DNA from: JAGVPT01 sp963717445
GTDB lineage: Bacteria; Bacteroidota; Ignavibacteria; UBA10030; UBA8401
Direction: 5' to 3'
Length of the DNA stretch: 64,000 nt
Assembly (NCBI GenBank): GCA_963717445.1
Contig: OY970334.1
Location: forward strand, 3,286,001 to 3,350,000
The notes below the pieces were generated by a model that saw only the letters and a list, made by a program, of their open reading frames with translations, was not told where the DNA came from and did no database searches. How positions within the stretch are numbered: position 1 is the first letter of the stretch; each line of letters begins with the position of its first letter. Of this stretch, positions 17,740 through 26,648 are shown one piece after another. The position numbers and the translations under genes were made by a program.

Positions 17740-17986
17740 TCGGCGGCATCTCAATATAAACGATAGCAACTTCCCCCGTTTTCCGGAGCCAGAGGCGGAT
17801 AAGTTTTTGGCTCGAAAGAGAGCAGTTTCGGAATCGAAACGCAGGCGATGCTTTCCAATTCCCCGACAATTTTTTTACAATTCATTGACATGGGCATGAC
17901 AATGTTCGCCATTTTCAATATTACATTGGACCGTAGAATGAAAAAGGTATCAGATGAATTTCGGTATGTTCTTCGGGAGGTCCTAC

Positions 17987-18544
17987 ATGTTACAAAAAGT
18001 CTTGTGTGCATATTTAATCTTAACTGTCTGTATTCCAACGGGGAAATTAATTTCTCAGGGGGCGGAAGTTATCCTATTCCTCATCGATACTCGTCAAATT
18101 AAAGGTGAGCTGTTGTTCGTCGGAGATAGTTCGATTCTTCTTTCTATGAATCAAGGACTGAGCGATAACCTCCTCGCCTCCAAAAATTCCCCAATCGTCG
18201 TAGAAAAAAATCGGGAGATTGTCGCAGTTCAGGTTTCAGGCAAATCTTACATCCTTCGAGGCGCGGGAATTGGCCTGCTTGCAGGAATTGCATCCGGCGG
18301 ATCCATAGGTCTGGCAAGCGGCAACGACCCGCCAGGATTTTTAAGCATGACAGCAGGGGATAAAGCTGCCATTGGCGGAGTTCTGCTCGGTGGAGTTGGG
18401 CTTATTGTTGGCACAATCGCCGGCATAGCTTCCTCAACAAACGACGCTAAAGTAGGTCCGCTTCCAGGCAATGATTTTTCAGCCCTTAAATCGTATGCGC
18501 GATACCCCGCGCAAGAGCCGATATTTTTAAAAAGTTTTCAATAG
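17987..18544 (+). CDS. Envelope protein with glycine-zipper segments, unknown function
   Basis: 185 aa from ATG 17987, chosen because GGGAGG lies six bases upstream. It has an N-terminal signal sequence (MLQKVLCAYLILTVC...) and then a short beta-rich domain (EVILFLIDTRQIKGELLFVG). Two glycine-rich hydrophobic segments (GAGIGLLAGIASGGSIGLASG and GGVLLGGVGLIVGTIAGIASS, residues about 90-150) resemble glycine-zipper membrane inserts. It starts a run of three envelope genes with short gaps (17, 17 bases). I do not recognise the family. Confidence 0.7.
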   Translation: MLQKVLCAYLILTVCIPTGKLISQGAEVILFLIDTRQIKGELLFVGDSSILLSMNQGLSDNLLASKNSPIVVEKNREIVAVQVSGKSYILRGAGIGLLAGIASGGSIGLASGNDPPGFLSMTAGDKAAIGGVLLGGVGLIVGTIAGIASSTNDAKVGPLPGNDFSALKSYARYPAQEPIFLKSFQ

Positions 18545-18561
18545 AAGCCACGGAGGGCACC

Positions 18562-19620
18562 ATGATTCGAACAGCGTTGTTGCTTTCTCTTATTGCTGCG
18601 CTATGGCTCGCGGTAAAGGCGGATGCGCAGGACTCCATGCAAAGGATAATCGTCAGCAATCGAGTCGGCGTAGTCATTAACTCTCGCGATCAGGAGCGAT
18701 TCGGATTGTTCCAGCAGTTTCAAAATTTTTCGCATGCATTTTTTTATCGAACTTCCGATAGTGCTTACCACTGTTGGATTCAGTATGAAACCCCAGCCGG
18801 AATCAAGGACTCGGTGTTTAACTGCAGTGAGGCATATTTGCTTCGGTTGCAAGAGTGGATCGACCATTATGAAGATATCCAATCTGGCGGCTATCGAATG
18901 GGAGACGACCCGCCGAAGAGTCTCGCAATTGAAGGGGAGAATGCTACTGCTGATTCTGCATATCGATATAGTATCTTCGGATCGGATATTCTTCCAATTT
19001 CCCAGAACGAGAATGAAATAGAAATTGAAGAATTTCCGACCATGAGTTTCGGCGTCGGCGTCTCTTCCTTTTCGCTGGATTTGAGCAGATTGAACGCCGC
19101 CTATAGCGCCATCGAGGACCATCTCGCAAGCGCTAATTTTCCTGTTCCTCATCAGACTCCGCAATTGAACGTCGCCCCGGTTTTATGGTACTCGCTTGAA
19201 ATCAGAGTCGCTCACCCCGTTTCCATCCTGTTGGAGGCGGCAGATCATGACGCTGGGGGCGAGTCATTTAGCGGTGTATCAGGTTCGATTCTCTATTCAT
19301 TCGACCTCCCCGATCCTCGCTTGATGCATCCGTATTTGGGACTGGGTATAGGAAAATATCATTATTCGGAAACTGTGAATTATGGAACACCTATCGACTC
19401 GCTCGGCAACTATCTCGACGCCATCAAAAGTGAAGGAGGGTCAATTGGATGGCTGATCCTGAGCGGGGTGGAGCTTCGTTCAGACCATGGTTTCGGCCTC
19501 TGTTTGTCCGTCAATTATCTTGCCGCGCCGATGATGAACACTTCATTGCCCGAGGGAATTTCTGCTCAAGTGAGCTTGAGCAGTTTTATTTTTGGAGCGC
19601 GACTTAGCTATACATTTTGA
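18562..19620 (+). CDS. Putative outer-membrane beta-barrel-like protein, unknown
   Basis: 352 aa with signal peptide (MIRTALLLSLIAALWLAVKADAQ). The N-terminal half is a soluble region with no recognised motif. The C-terminal half has alternating beta patterns and ends in LSYTF, the terminal phenylalanine being typical of outer-membrane barrels assembled by BamA. It lies between the glycine-zipper protein and a lipoprotein gene, and the three probably form one transcription unit. Confidence 0.7.
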   Translation: MIRTALLLSLIAALWLAVKADAQDSMQRIIVSNRVGVVINSRDQERFGLFQQFQNFSHAFFYRTSDSAYHCWIQYETPAGIKDSVFNCSEAYLLRLQEWIDHYEDIQSGGYRMGDDPPKSLAIEGENATADSAYRYSIFGSDILPISQNENEIEIEEFPTMSFGVGVSSFSLDLSRLNAAYSAIEDHLASANFPVPHQTPQLNVAPVLWYSLEIRVAHPVSILLEAADHDAGGESFSGVSGSILYSFDLPDPRLMHPYLGLGIGKYHYSETVNYGTPIDSLGNYLDAIKSEGGSIGWLILSGVELRSDHGFGLCLSVNYLAAPMMNTSLPEGISAQVSLSSFIFGARLSYTF

Positions 19621-19637
19621 TTTTGATGGAGGAGCTT

Positions 19638-21230
19638 ATGAATACGAATACGTCTTTTAAAAAATGGTTGGCATTAATCCTTATTGGAACGATCGCCGGC
19701 GGATGTTCCTACAACGAGACTGTAACGCGCAGATCGGAATTAGCGGACCCTATAAAAACCGGCGAAATTTCTGTCATGACGAAAGACAAAACAGTGTTTC
19801 GATTGGAAAACTATAAATTGATTGACTCTGCGATTGTTGGGACAGGCTCTTTGGACGACGGCATAAAAAAAGTTTCGTTTAGCGGTACTATTCCGTTTTC
19901 CAATATTGAATATATCCAAGTTCGGAAATCGAGTGTTTTGGAAGGCATCGTGGCGGGGGGTGCAATTGCGATTTTTGGTATCACCGCTATCGAAGCATTG
20001 GGGGAAAACCACGGTTTATCTGTAACGCCGGTTATTACCAATCACAACATCGGCGGTTCGTGTCCCTTTATCTATAGCTGGGATGGTAAAGGGTATTGCA
20101 TTGAAGGAGAAGCTATCGGTGTCGCTTGGGGCAAGGCATTAGAACTCAACACATGCACCGTTCTTCATTCGTTCAACATGGATGATAATGCAGTGAGAAT
20201 TCGTGTCTCAAATGAACGCCCCGAAACACATTACCTGAACAGCGTGAATCTTGTTGGAGTTGAGGCTGATGCGAGTGCGTTTGTGTGCGTCGATGAGCAA
20301 AAGAAATTTTGGCCTGTGCATGAATGTATGCCGCCGGATCGGGCGTACGATCAAACTGGAGGCGATATTACAACCGCGCTCCGGAGCAACGATGGAGTGT
20401 ATTGGGAATCGAACATTAGCGCGAGGACAGGAGATAGCAGATTCTATGATACCGTCGAGGTCGTGTTTGCAAAGCCGGCGTTCAAGCAAACGGCTTCATT
20501 CGTTGTGCATGCCATCAACACAAGAATTTTTGATGCCGTCATTCGCCTGATGGGTCAAATTTTGGGGGATCAATCGCTGGCGTTCGTTGACGCCATAGAG
20601 CACGACCCTGAAATGATTGCCGTGTTGAAGCATTGGTTGGAAGAAAGCAATCTTAAAGCTTTTGTATGGGATGGCAGACAATGGAATCCTATGGGTGAGC
20701 TGAAACCGGAAGCGAATGAAGTTGCGTTTTCGAAAGTCATTCGATTCACTGCGCCGGATGTTAAGGGAGATTCGATAAGGATTCGCTTGACATCTCTGTC
20801 GGATGTTTGGAAGCTTGATGCCGTTGGAATTGATTGGAGTGCGGCTCAACCATTGGCCCCACAGCCGGTCAACATTATTTCAGCGGCGGGGACCAACGGC
20901 AAAGATTTTAGAAAGACACTTGCCTCCGATGACGGCGACTACGCTGTTCTTTTGCCGGGTGAAAGAATCGACTTCACATTTCAGCCGCTTCATCCTGGCA
21001 ACGGCAAGGTCATTACTTACGCCCTCAATGTTGGAGGATACCTTCACGAGTGGTTCCCAAGAGAGTCCAATTCTTCGAGAGATGCGGAGAGAACCCCGCA
21101 ATTTGCCTTGGTCAGCGAAATGAGCAGCAAAGCTAAAATATCTTTTCTGAAAGCATTGCTTCGGGAAGAGCCGGTTTTTCTTCCGTTGCTATATTCCGAG
21201 TGGCAACGGCAAAAGGGTATCGTCAAATAA
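19638..21230 (+). CDS. Lipoprotein, unknown function
   Basis: 530 aa from ATG 19638, preceded by GGAGGAG five bases upstream; earlier in-frame starts would overlap the previous gene. The lipobox is IAGGC, so the mature protein should be lipid-anchored. A conserved-looking block (GSCPFIYSWDGKGYCIEGEAIG, residues about 140-160) resembles a motif in other uncharacterised Bacteroidota envelope proteins. The remainder is beta-rich. It is the third gene of the envelope cluster beginning at 17987. Confidence 0.75.
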   Translation: MNTNTSFKKWLALILIGTIAGGCSYNETVTRRSELADPIKTGEISVMTKDKTVFRLENYKLIDSAIVGTGSLDDGIKKVSFSGTIPFSNIEYIQVRKSSVLEGIVAGGAIAIFGITAIEALGENHGLSVTPVITNHNIGGSCPFIYSWDGKGYCIEGEAIGVAWGKALELNTCTVLHSFNMDDNAVRIRVSNERPETHYLNSVNLVGVEADASAFVCVDEQKKFWPVHECMPPDRAYDQTGGDITTALRSNDGVYWESNISARTGDSRFYDTVEVVFAKPAFKQTASFVVHAINTRIFDAVIRLMGQILGDQSLAFVDAIEHDPEMIAVLKHWLEESNLKAFVWDGRQWNPMGELKPEANEVAFSKVIRFTAPDVKGDSIRIRLTSLSDVWKLDAVGIDWSAAQPLAPQPVNIISAAGTNGKDFRKTLASDDGDYAVLLPGERIDFTFQPLHPGNGKVITYALNVGGYLHEWFPRESNSSRDAERTPQFALVSEMSSKAKISFLKALLREEPVFLPLLYSEWQRQKGIVK

Positions 21231-21426
21231 GCCAGAAATGCCCTCTCGTCTTTACATATTAAGGCAAGTAGGGACGTTTATTTATACAAAAAAATTGCTA
21301 TTATTGAAGGAGATTCGATAAAAAAGATGATAATTTGGATGCTATTGTTTCAACAGATAGGGAAAAGCGGCCAAAACGTTTGGGACCATTTTTATCAAAT
21401 ACTTCTACAATAAGGAGAACTTCACA

Positions 21427-23577
21427 ATGAAGAAATTTTTCTGTTTGATGATGATATTGTTGTTGGGTGTTTGCTCTCAAGCCCAGTGGCTCTACCCTCC
21501 TACTCCTACCGTTGACAGCTCCGACACATATTGGGGTATAACATACAAAGATCCGTACAGATGGTTGGAGAATATGAAAAGCAAAGAAGTGGAGCAATGG
21601 TTCAAAGCCCAGGCTAATTTGACCGACAGCCTTTTGGCGAGGATTCCTGGAAGAGACTCGCTCGTAAAAGAATGGGTGTCGCTTGACAAGCTAAAATCGG
21701 CCAACTATTCCGACATCACGTTCGAGGGGACAAGGTTATTCTACAAAAAAACAAAGGGGGGTGAAAACGTGGGGAAGCTCTATTATCGCGAAGGATGGAA
21801 TGGCGAAGAGAAACTGCTGCTCGACCCCTCGACCTATCGGCCTGGAATTGTAACGACAATCCAAAGCATTGTGCCAAGCTATGACGGAAAAAATATTGTC
21901 CTGGGGCTGTCTGCCGCGGGCGCGGAGGTTTCCGAGCTCCGGGTCTTAAATGTTGATTCCGATAAAATTCTGCCCGACAGCATCTATCCGAGCTGGTTTG
22001 GTCCTCTTGGCTGGACGCTCGACAATACATCGTTTTTCTATTTTTCACAAAAGACTGCGGACAATAAGAGCCCCGAATTTGAGTTGAACACAAAAACCAA
22101 ATTGCACAAACTCGGCACTGATCCTGCAAGCGATATCGATTTTTTCAGCAACGAAAGTTATCCTGACCTCCACATTGCACCGAACGAATTTCCGATCGCC
22201 AGCATCGACGAATCGTACCCCGATTATGTCATTGCAGTTGTTTCGAACGTGAGGAATGAGATCAGAGGATTCTATGCTCCTGCAAAAGAAATGTCCAAGC
22301 CGAAGATGTCATGGAAAGTTCTCTGTGAAATTTCCGACAGCTTGGTTCGGGGGATGGAATTTCACGGCGACAAAGTGTACACAATCACGGAAAAAAATGC
22401 GCCAAAGTATAAACTGATCTCAACGAGCATCGATCATCCCGATTGGGATCACGCAGAAACCGTGTTGCCGGAAGATAAGGATGCCATGCAATACATCGTG
22501 AAAGGAAAAGATAATCTGCTTGTTGTCTACTCTAATGGAATTGTCAGGAGGGTCATTCAGTATCACTTCGCAGACGGGAAGAAAACGGAGCTGGCTCTTC
22601 CTTTAGCGGGGACTGTGAATGTGTTTTGTCCGGACGAACACACGAATCATTTTGTCTTCACAATTAGTTCGTGGACATTACCGACAACGTGGTACGATTA
22701 CGACGCGGAGACGCAGTCGTTTACGAAAAGCATGTTTAACTCCGATGTTTCTTATCCGGGCTTCGAGAATTTAACCGCTGAAGAAGTGGAAGTGCCGGGC
22801 AATGATGGTGTGATGATCCCGCTTTCCATTATTTACAAGAAAGGGATGGTGCGCGATGGCAAAAACTGTTGTTTGCTCGAGGGATACGGCGCGTATGGTA
22901 TTAGTTACACGCCCAATTTTTCTATCCTTCGATCCGTTGCACTCAAAGGAGTGGTGATGGCAATTGCTCATGTCCGCGGCGGGAGTGAAAAAGGAGACTC
23001 GTGGTACAAAGCCGGCTATAAAACGACCAAACCCAATACATGGAAAGATTTCATTTCGTGCGCCGAGTATCTCGTGAAAAATGGTTACACGTCCCCGTCG
23101 AAGCTTGCAGGGACAGGCACAAGTGCAGGAGGAATTCTCATCAGCCGTGCAATAACCGACAGGCCGGATTTATTTGGAGCAGCAATCTGCAATGTTGGAT
23201 GCGCAAATGCCATGAGAATGGAGTTTGCTCCTAACGGCCCCGGCAATATTCCGGAATTCGGCACCGTGAAAGATTCGGTGGAATGTCTTGCGCTGTACGA
23301 AATGGACGGCGTCCAGCATGTGCGCGCCGGGGTGAAATATCCTGCCGTTATTTGTGTCGGCGGCTGGAATGACCCGCGAGTGATAGCCTGGGAACCGGGA
23401 AAATTTGCAGCAGCACTCCAACAGGCTTCAACCTCGGGGAAACCCATTCTTATGATGGTAAACTACGACAGCGGACATTTTACCGAAGATAAGGAAGTCG
23501 CGTTTAGAAATTTTGCAAACCAATATTCATTCGTCCTTTGGCAAACTGGACATCCGGATTTTCAGCCATTAAAATAG
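21427..23577 (+). CDS. Prolyl oligopeptidase (S9A family), secreted
   Basis: 716 aa with signal peptide (MKKFFCLMMILLLGVCSQAQ). It cleaves short peptides after proline, here in the periplasm. The N-terminal motif YKDPYRWLEN is the family's opening signature and is followed by a seven-blade propeller region. The catalytic domain has S566 in GTSAGG, D649 in GGWNDPRV, and H684 in DSGHF. The nucleophile loop is TSAGG rather than the usual GGSNGG, a variation seen in bacterial relatives. AAGGAG precedes the ATG. It is a second S9 peptidase besides the one at 8577. Confidence 0.93.
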   Translation: MKKFFCLMMILLLGVCSQAQWLYPPTPTVDSSDTYWGITYKDPYRWLENMKSKEVEQWFKAQANLTDSLLARIPGRDSLVKEWVSLDKLKSANYSDITFEGTRLFYKKTKGGENVGKLYYREGWNGEEKLLLDPSTYRPGIVTTIQSIVPSYDGKNIVLGLSAAGAEVSELRVLNVDSDKILPDSIYPSWFGPLGWTLDNTSFFYFSQKTADNKSPEFELNTKTKLHKLGTDPASDIDFFSNESYPDLHIAPNEFPIASIDESYPDYVIAVVSNVRNEIRGFYAPAKEMSKPKMSWKVLCEISDSLVRGMEFHGDKVYTITEKNAPKYKLISTSIDHPDWDHAETVLPEDKDAMQYIVKGKDNLLVVYSNGIVRRVIQYHFADGKKTELALPLAGTVNVFCPDEHTNHFVFTISSWTLPTTWYDYDAETQSFTKSMFNSDVSYPGFENLTAEEVEVPGNDGVMIPLSIIYKKGMVRDGKNCCLLEGYGAYGISYTPNFSILRSVALKGVVMAIAHVRGGSEKGDSWYKAGYKTTKPNTWKDFISCAEYLVKNGYTSPSKLAGTGTSAGGILISRAITDRPDLFGAAICNVGCANAMRMEFAPNGPGNIPEFGTVKDSVECLALYEMDGVQHVRAGVKYPAVICVGGWNDPRVIAWEPGKFAAALQQASTSGKPILMMVNYDSGHFTEDKEVAFRNFANQYSFVLWQTGHPDFQPLK

Positions 23578-23621
23578 CGCTAAAGAGTGCTTCCAAGGAC
23601 GATGCTTCCGTTATATATGAT

Positions 23622-23660
23622 CATAGCCATCCGATAGTTTCCAGCTATCGGTTGGCTATG
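23622..23660 (+). repeat. Long hairpin upstream of moaCB
   Basis: A 16-base stem (CATAGCCATCCGATAG with CTATCGGTTGGCTATG, one mismatch) closes a seven-base loop. No T-run follows. It may be a barrier between the peptidase and moaCB or a REP-like element. It does not match what I know of the molybdenum cofactor riboswitch. Confidence 0.6.
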
Positions 23661-23785
23661 CCTAAACCCGAACTTGACTTTCGCTCTTAAGTCGCCCTTT
23701 TTAGGGCTGCAACTCAACAAATGGTAATACTCCTTGGAGTCCTTTGCGGTAAAAACATTTTTTTAGTCGACCAATAAGGTAAACA

Positions 23786-24694
23786 ATGCGCGACATTTCA
23801 GGAAAGATAACCACACTCCGGACCGCGGTTGCGCAGGCAACATTGCGTGTCTCTTCTTCAACAATAAAACTTATCCGCGAAAATAAGATTCCCAAAGGGA
23901 ACCCCCTTGAGGTTGCAAAAGTGGCCGCGATCCAAGCGGCAAAGAACACCAGCCAGATCATTCCATACTGTCACCCGCTTCCGGTCGATTTCGTCGGCGT
24001 TGAATTCACGCTCGGGAAAACCGACATCGTCGCGACGGTCGAAGTAAAAGCAATCTATAAAACCGGCGTGGAAATGGAGGCGCTGACCGGTGCATCGGTT
24101 GCTGCACTGACGTTGTACGATATGATGAAAATGTTGGACGACGAGATGGAAATCGTCGGCGTTACACTGTTGAGCAAGAAAGGGGGCAAATCCGATTTCG
24201 CCAAAGCTGAGAAAATGAAACTCCGCGCTGCCGTCCTCGTGATGTCGGATTCTGTTTCAGCAAGGAACAAGAAAGACACGTCCGGAAAAATTATTACTGA
24301 ACGCCTGAAGGAATTGAGTATCGAAGTTGCCGACTATGCGGTCATTCCCGATGATTCAAAAAAAATCGAAGCGAAGCTTTTGCATTACACCGACTCGCTG
24401 AAATTGGATCTTGTCATCACCACGGGTGGGACGGGACTTGGTCCCCGCGACAATACTCCCGAGGCGGTGAAAAAAATTATCGAGAGAGAAATTCCCGGCG
24501 TGTCGGAAACCACGCGAGCGTACGGACAGGCGCGCACTCCTCTTGCAATGCTTTCACGAAGCGTTGCAGGCGTTCGCGGCAAAACAATGATCGTAAGTTT
24601 GCCCGGCTCGAAGAATGCCGTGACGGAATCGCTCGATGCTCTTCTTCCGGCACTGTTGCATGTGTTCAATATGCTGAAGGGGGAGAGACATTGA
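23786..24694 (+). CDS. moaCB: Bifunctional molybdenum cofactor protein, MoaC fused to MoaB/MogA
   Basis: 302 aa. Residues 1-150 are MoaC, cyclic pyranopterin monophosphate synthase (KGNPLEVAKVAAIQAAKNT, PYCHPLP, EMEALTGASVAALTLYDM). Residues about 152-302 are MoaB/MogA, which adenylylates molybdopterin (VMSDSVSARNKKDTSG, TTGGTGLGPRDNTPEA, LPGSKNAV). The fusion places two non-consecutive steps of the pathway in one chain, as known in several bacteria. moeA lies 4.5 kb downstream, beyond the peptide cluster. moaA, moaD and moaE are not in the window. Confidence 0.93.
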   Translation: MRDISGKITTLRTAVAQATLRVSSSTIKLIRENKIPKGNPLEVAKVAAIQAAKNTSQIIPYCHPLPVDFVGVEFTLGKTDIVATVEVKAIYKTGVEMEALTGASVAALTLYDMMKMLDDEMEIVGVTLLSKKGGKSDFAKAEKMKLRAAVLVMSDSVSARNKKDTSGKIITERLKELSIEVADYAVIPDDSKKIEAKLLHYTDSLKLDLVITTGGTGLGPRDNTPEAVKKIIEREIPGVSETTRAYGQARTPLAMLSRSVAGVRGKTMIVSLPGSKNAVTESLDALLPALLHVFNMLKGERH

Positions 24695-24778
24695 GATATT
24701 GGGGGGCTCATCAAATACAAGTATCACAAACAATATCGTCTGCAATATTTTAATTATGCAAGTACTGCCTATTACGTT

Positions 24779-25225
24779 GTGACAATTTGCACAAAAGAGA
24801 GGCAGCATTATTTTGGGACGATACGCAACGGCGAACCGCGGCTTTCAGTCATAGGGAAGACTGTACAAGAATGTCTCAATAATCTCCCGATGAAATTATC
24901 GTATATGAGGATGGACGAATTTGTGATAAGGCCGAATCATGTACATGCCATCGTTTTCATTAATAATCCGGAAAATGAACGGACGCTGAGCGAGAAGAAA
25001 TTTCAACCGGAGAAACACTCGTTGTCGTTGGTTATTCGTAATTTCAAATCAACCGTAACATTGTTAGTACGTCGAAACATGGGCATGATAGATATATGGC
25101 AGCCGCAAATTTACGACCGCATTGTTCGTAATGAATATGAATTAAACAGAATAAGAACGTATATCCACAATAATCCTGCGCAATGGGAAATGGATAAAGA
25201 TAATCCCGAAAGTTTATTAATGTAG
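24779..25225 (+). CDS. REP-associated tyrosine transposase (RAYT, IS200/IS605-like Y1 family)
   Basis: 148 aa from the first usable start, GTG 24779. The HUH motif is HVH in RPNHVHAIVF, and the C-terminal helix carries the tyrosine in QPQIYDRIVRNEYEL, so the catalytic residues look intact. RAYT enzymes nick and move REP hairpins as single-stranded DNA. Conserved N-terminal residues (KYKYHKQYRLQYFNYASTAY) are encoded upstream in the same frame right back to the moaCB stop codon. No ATG, GTG or TTG occurs there, so the original start is lost or is a rare codon such as ATT 24698. Two REP-like hairpins follow the stop. Confidence 0.88.
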   Translation: MTICTKERQHYFGTIRNGEPRLSVIGKTVQECLNNLPMKLSYMRMDEFVIRPNHVHAIVFINNPENERTLSEKKFQPEKHSLSLVIRNFKSTVTLLVRRNMGMIDIWQPQIYDRIVRNEYELNRIRTYIHNNPAQWEMDKDNPESLLM

Positions 25226-25247
25226 GAACGGATGGAAATCCGTTCCT
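25224..25247 (+). repeat. REP-like hairpin 1
   Basis: A perfect ten-base stem (AGGAACGGAT / ATCCGTTCCT) with a GGAA tetraloop, overlapping the end of the transposase gene. The AGGAACGG part is shared with the next hairpin, as expected of REP pairs recognised by a RAYT. Confidence 0.75.
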
Positions 25248-25253
25248 TTGATT

Positions 25254-25290
25254 TTAATTAGGAACGGTCTTCCGACCGTTCCTAATTAAA
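25254..25290 (+). repeat. REP-like hairpin 2
   Basis: The stem AGGAACGGTC / GACCGTTCCT with a TTCC loop is extended by TTAATT / AATTAA with one bulged A. The flanking T- and A-runs could also make it a bidirectional terminator. Confidence 0.75.
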
Positions 25291-25350
25291 AAATAAATCG
25301 ATTGCAAAAATATTTTGAATTTTCAAAATTCACTTTTTTTCAATTTGTTC

Positions 25351-25379
25351 TTGACAACTCTACTCGTAACACTTATCTT
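25351..25379 (+). promoter_or_regulatory. Promoter P1 of the cysteine-rich peptide cluster
   Basis: TTGACA, 17 bases, TATCTT: a consensus -35 and a fair -10 element at ideal spacing. It is the upstream copy in the duplicated segment. Confidence 0.65.
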
Positions 25380-25440
25380 TCATCCACGTAATATCTAAAA
25401 TATTTTGAATTTTCAAAATTCACTTTTTTTCAATTTGTTC

Positions 25441-25469
25441 TTGACAACTCTACTCGTAACACTTATCTT
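25441..25469 (+). promoter_or_regulatory. Promoter P2 of the cysteine-rich peptide cluster
   Basis: Identical to P1, 90 bases downstream (TTGACA at 25441, TATCTT at 25464). Transcription would start about 80 bases before the TlpA-like gene. Confidence 0.65.
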
Positions 25470-25554
25470 TCATCCACGTAATATCTAACCCTATAACGTC
25501 AGTGTGATAACGGGGAGTTAAACTTTACAAGTTTAATTATCATGACTGAATCCA

Positions 25555-26094
25555 ATGCAAGCTTATACACGACGTAGGGCATTCGCTGCCGTCTCGCTGG
25601 CTGTACTCTGTGCGGCGCCTGCAGTGGTAGCGTTATACCTTTATTATCATTCGGCCCTCCCTCCTGTACAGATCGGGCATAAAATGCCCCCTCTTCCGGC
25701 GATGTCCGTTGACGGCCAACCTTTTGTCCGCGACACTTCGAATGGTAAAAAATCTCTTTTGGTTTTCTTTGCACCCGGATGCAGTCATTGTAGAGCGGAA
25801 TTGACCAACCTCGATGAGTTGTTGCCGGAGTTCAAAGAAAAGCTGGATATCCTCGGCGTATCGGTCGATAATCTGGAATCGACTAGAGCTTTAGCAGCTC
25901 AAATGGACCTGAAATTTCCTGTCGTCATTGCGGACCATGAACAGTTGGAAAAGAACCTTAAAGTGACTATCATTCCGGCTTTTTTTTGTATTGACGAGTT
26001 TGGAGTATTAAGGGATTATTATACCGGCGAGCATTCATTGGCAGTCGATGAGCATCTTATTGAGGGATTCATTTCATCTGCAAACGTTCCTTGA
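25555..26094 (+). CDS. Membrane-anchored thiol-disulfide protein, TlpA/MauD-like
   Basis: 179 aa. One N-terminal membrane segment (residues about 9-31) anchors a periplasmic thioredoxin-fold domain. The active site is C76-S-H-C79 in FFAPGCSHCR, and the cis-proline is P141 in TIIPAFF. It should exchange disulfides in the periplasm, for example helping to fold or reduce cysteine-rich substrates. It is the first gene of a cluster that also encodes a six-cysteine peptide and a MauE-like protein. This recalls mauD/mauE, which mature the cysteine-rich MauA subunit of methylamine dehydrogenase. The duplicated promoter lies just upstream. The ribosome binding site is weak. Confidence 0.88.
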   Translation: MQAYTRRRAFAAVSLAVLCAAPAVVALYLYYHSALPPVQIGHKMPPLPAMSVDGQPFVRDTSNGKKSLLVFFAPGCSHCRAELTNLDELLPEFKEKLDILGVSVDNLESTRALAAQMDLKFPVVIADHEQLEKNLKVTIIPAFFCIDEFGVLRDYYTGEHSLAVDEHLIEGFISSANVP

Positions 26095-26104
26095 ATCACG
26101 AATA

Positions 26105-26641
26105 ATGAAGATCATGGCAAACAAAAAGCGATTTCTTGGCATTGCAGCGGTTGTGTTGGCGGCAGGTATTCTTAATTCTTCATGGATTTTTTATCCTTCG
26201 AATATCGGACGGAGAAGTTCCCCTTGGAATTTGCAAAAAGGAGGCGAAGAGAAAAAAGGGGTGCTCGTGCAAACACGATTTAATAATTGCGGTCCAACTG
26301 CTTTACAAATGATTTTTGACTATTACAAAGTTCCGAGCACCATTGACGAAATCGAACGGAATATTCCGATGACAGAAAATGGCGCCACTATGCTTGCTCT
26401 AAAACAGATGGCGGAGCTGAAGGGCTTGCATGCAGAAGGTTGGCGGTTGACGTTAAACGATTTTGCAAATTCTTCATTTCCACTATTGCTCTTTGTGCAC
26501 AACGATCACTTTGTCGTAGCTGATAGTATTTGCAATGATATAGTGTTTTTACGCGATCCGGCAATAGGCAAATTGAGAATGCCGGCAGTGAAATTGCTTC
26601 AAATATGGCATGGTGAGGCGCTGGTTTTTAAAGGAAAATAG
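26105..26641 (+). CDS. Membrane-anchored C39-like (papain-fold) peptidase without ABC transporter
   Basis: 178 aa from ATG 26105, ten bases after the TlpA-like gene; an ATG at 26048 would overlap that gene. An N-terminal membrane segment (residues about 9-30) precedes a peptidase_C39-like domain with Q56, C62 (NNCGPTALQM), H135 (NDHFVVAD) and D151 (RDPAIG). In bacteriocin exporters, C39 domains cut leader peptides after a double glycine. Here the domain stands alone and should face the periplasm. The next gene encodes a peptide with such a GG site, so it is the natural candidate substrate. Confidence 0.82.
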   Translation: MKIMANKKRFLGIAAVVLAAGILNSSWIFYPSNIGRRSSPWNLQKGGEEKKGVLVQTRFNNCGPTALQMIFDYYKVPSTIDEIERNIPMTENGATMLALKQMAELKGLHAEGWRLTLNDFANSSFPLLLFVHNDHFVVADSICNDIVFLRDPAIGKLRMPAVKLLQIWHGEALVFKGK

Positions 26642-26648
26642 AAACCTT

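Larger units (their letters stand above)
25307..25488 (+). repeat. Exact tandem duplication of a 90-bp promoter segment
   Basis: Two adjacent copies (25307-25398 and 25397-25488, sharing two bases) are identical. Each contains the same complete promoter. The absence of any difference points to a recent duplication, or to selection for two promoters. They lie directly upstream of the TlpA-like gene at 25555. Confidence 0.95.

Noticed and set aside
23578..23785. Possible molybdenum cofactor riboswitch before moaCB
   Set aside because: Only one long hairpin is present; the multi-helix layout expected of that riboswitch was not seen.
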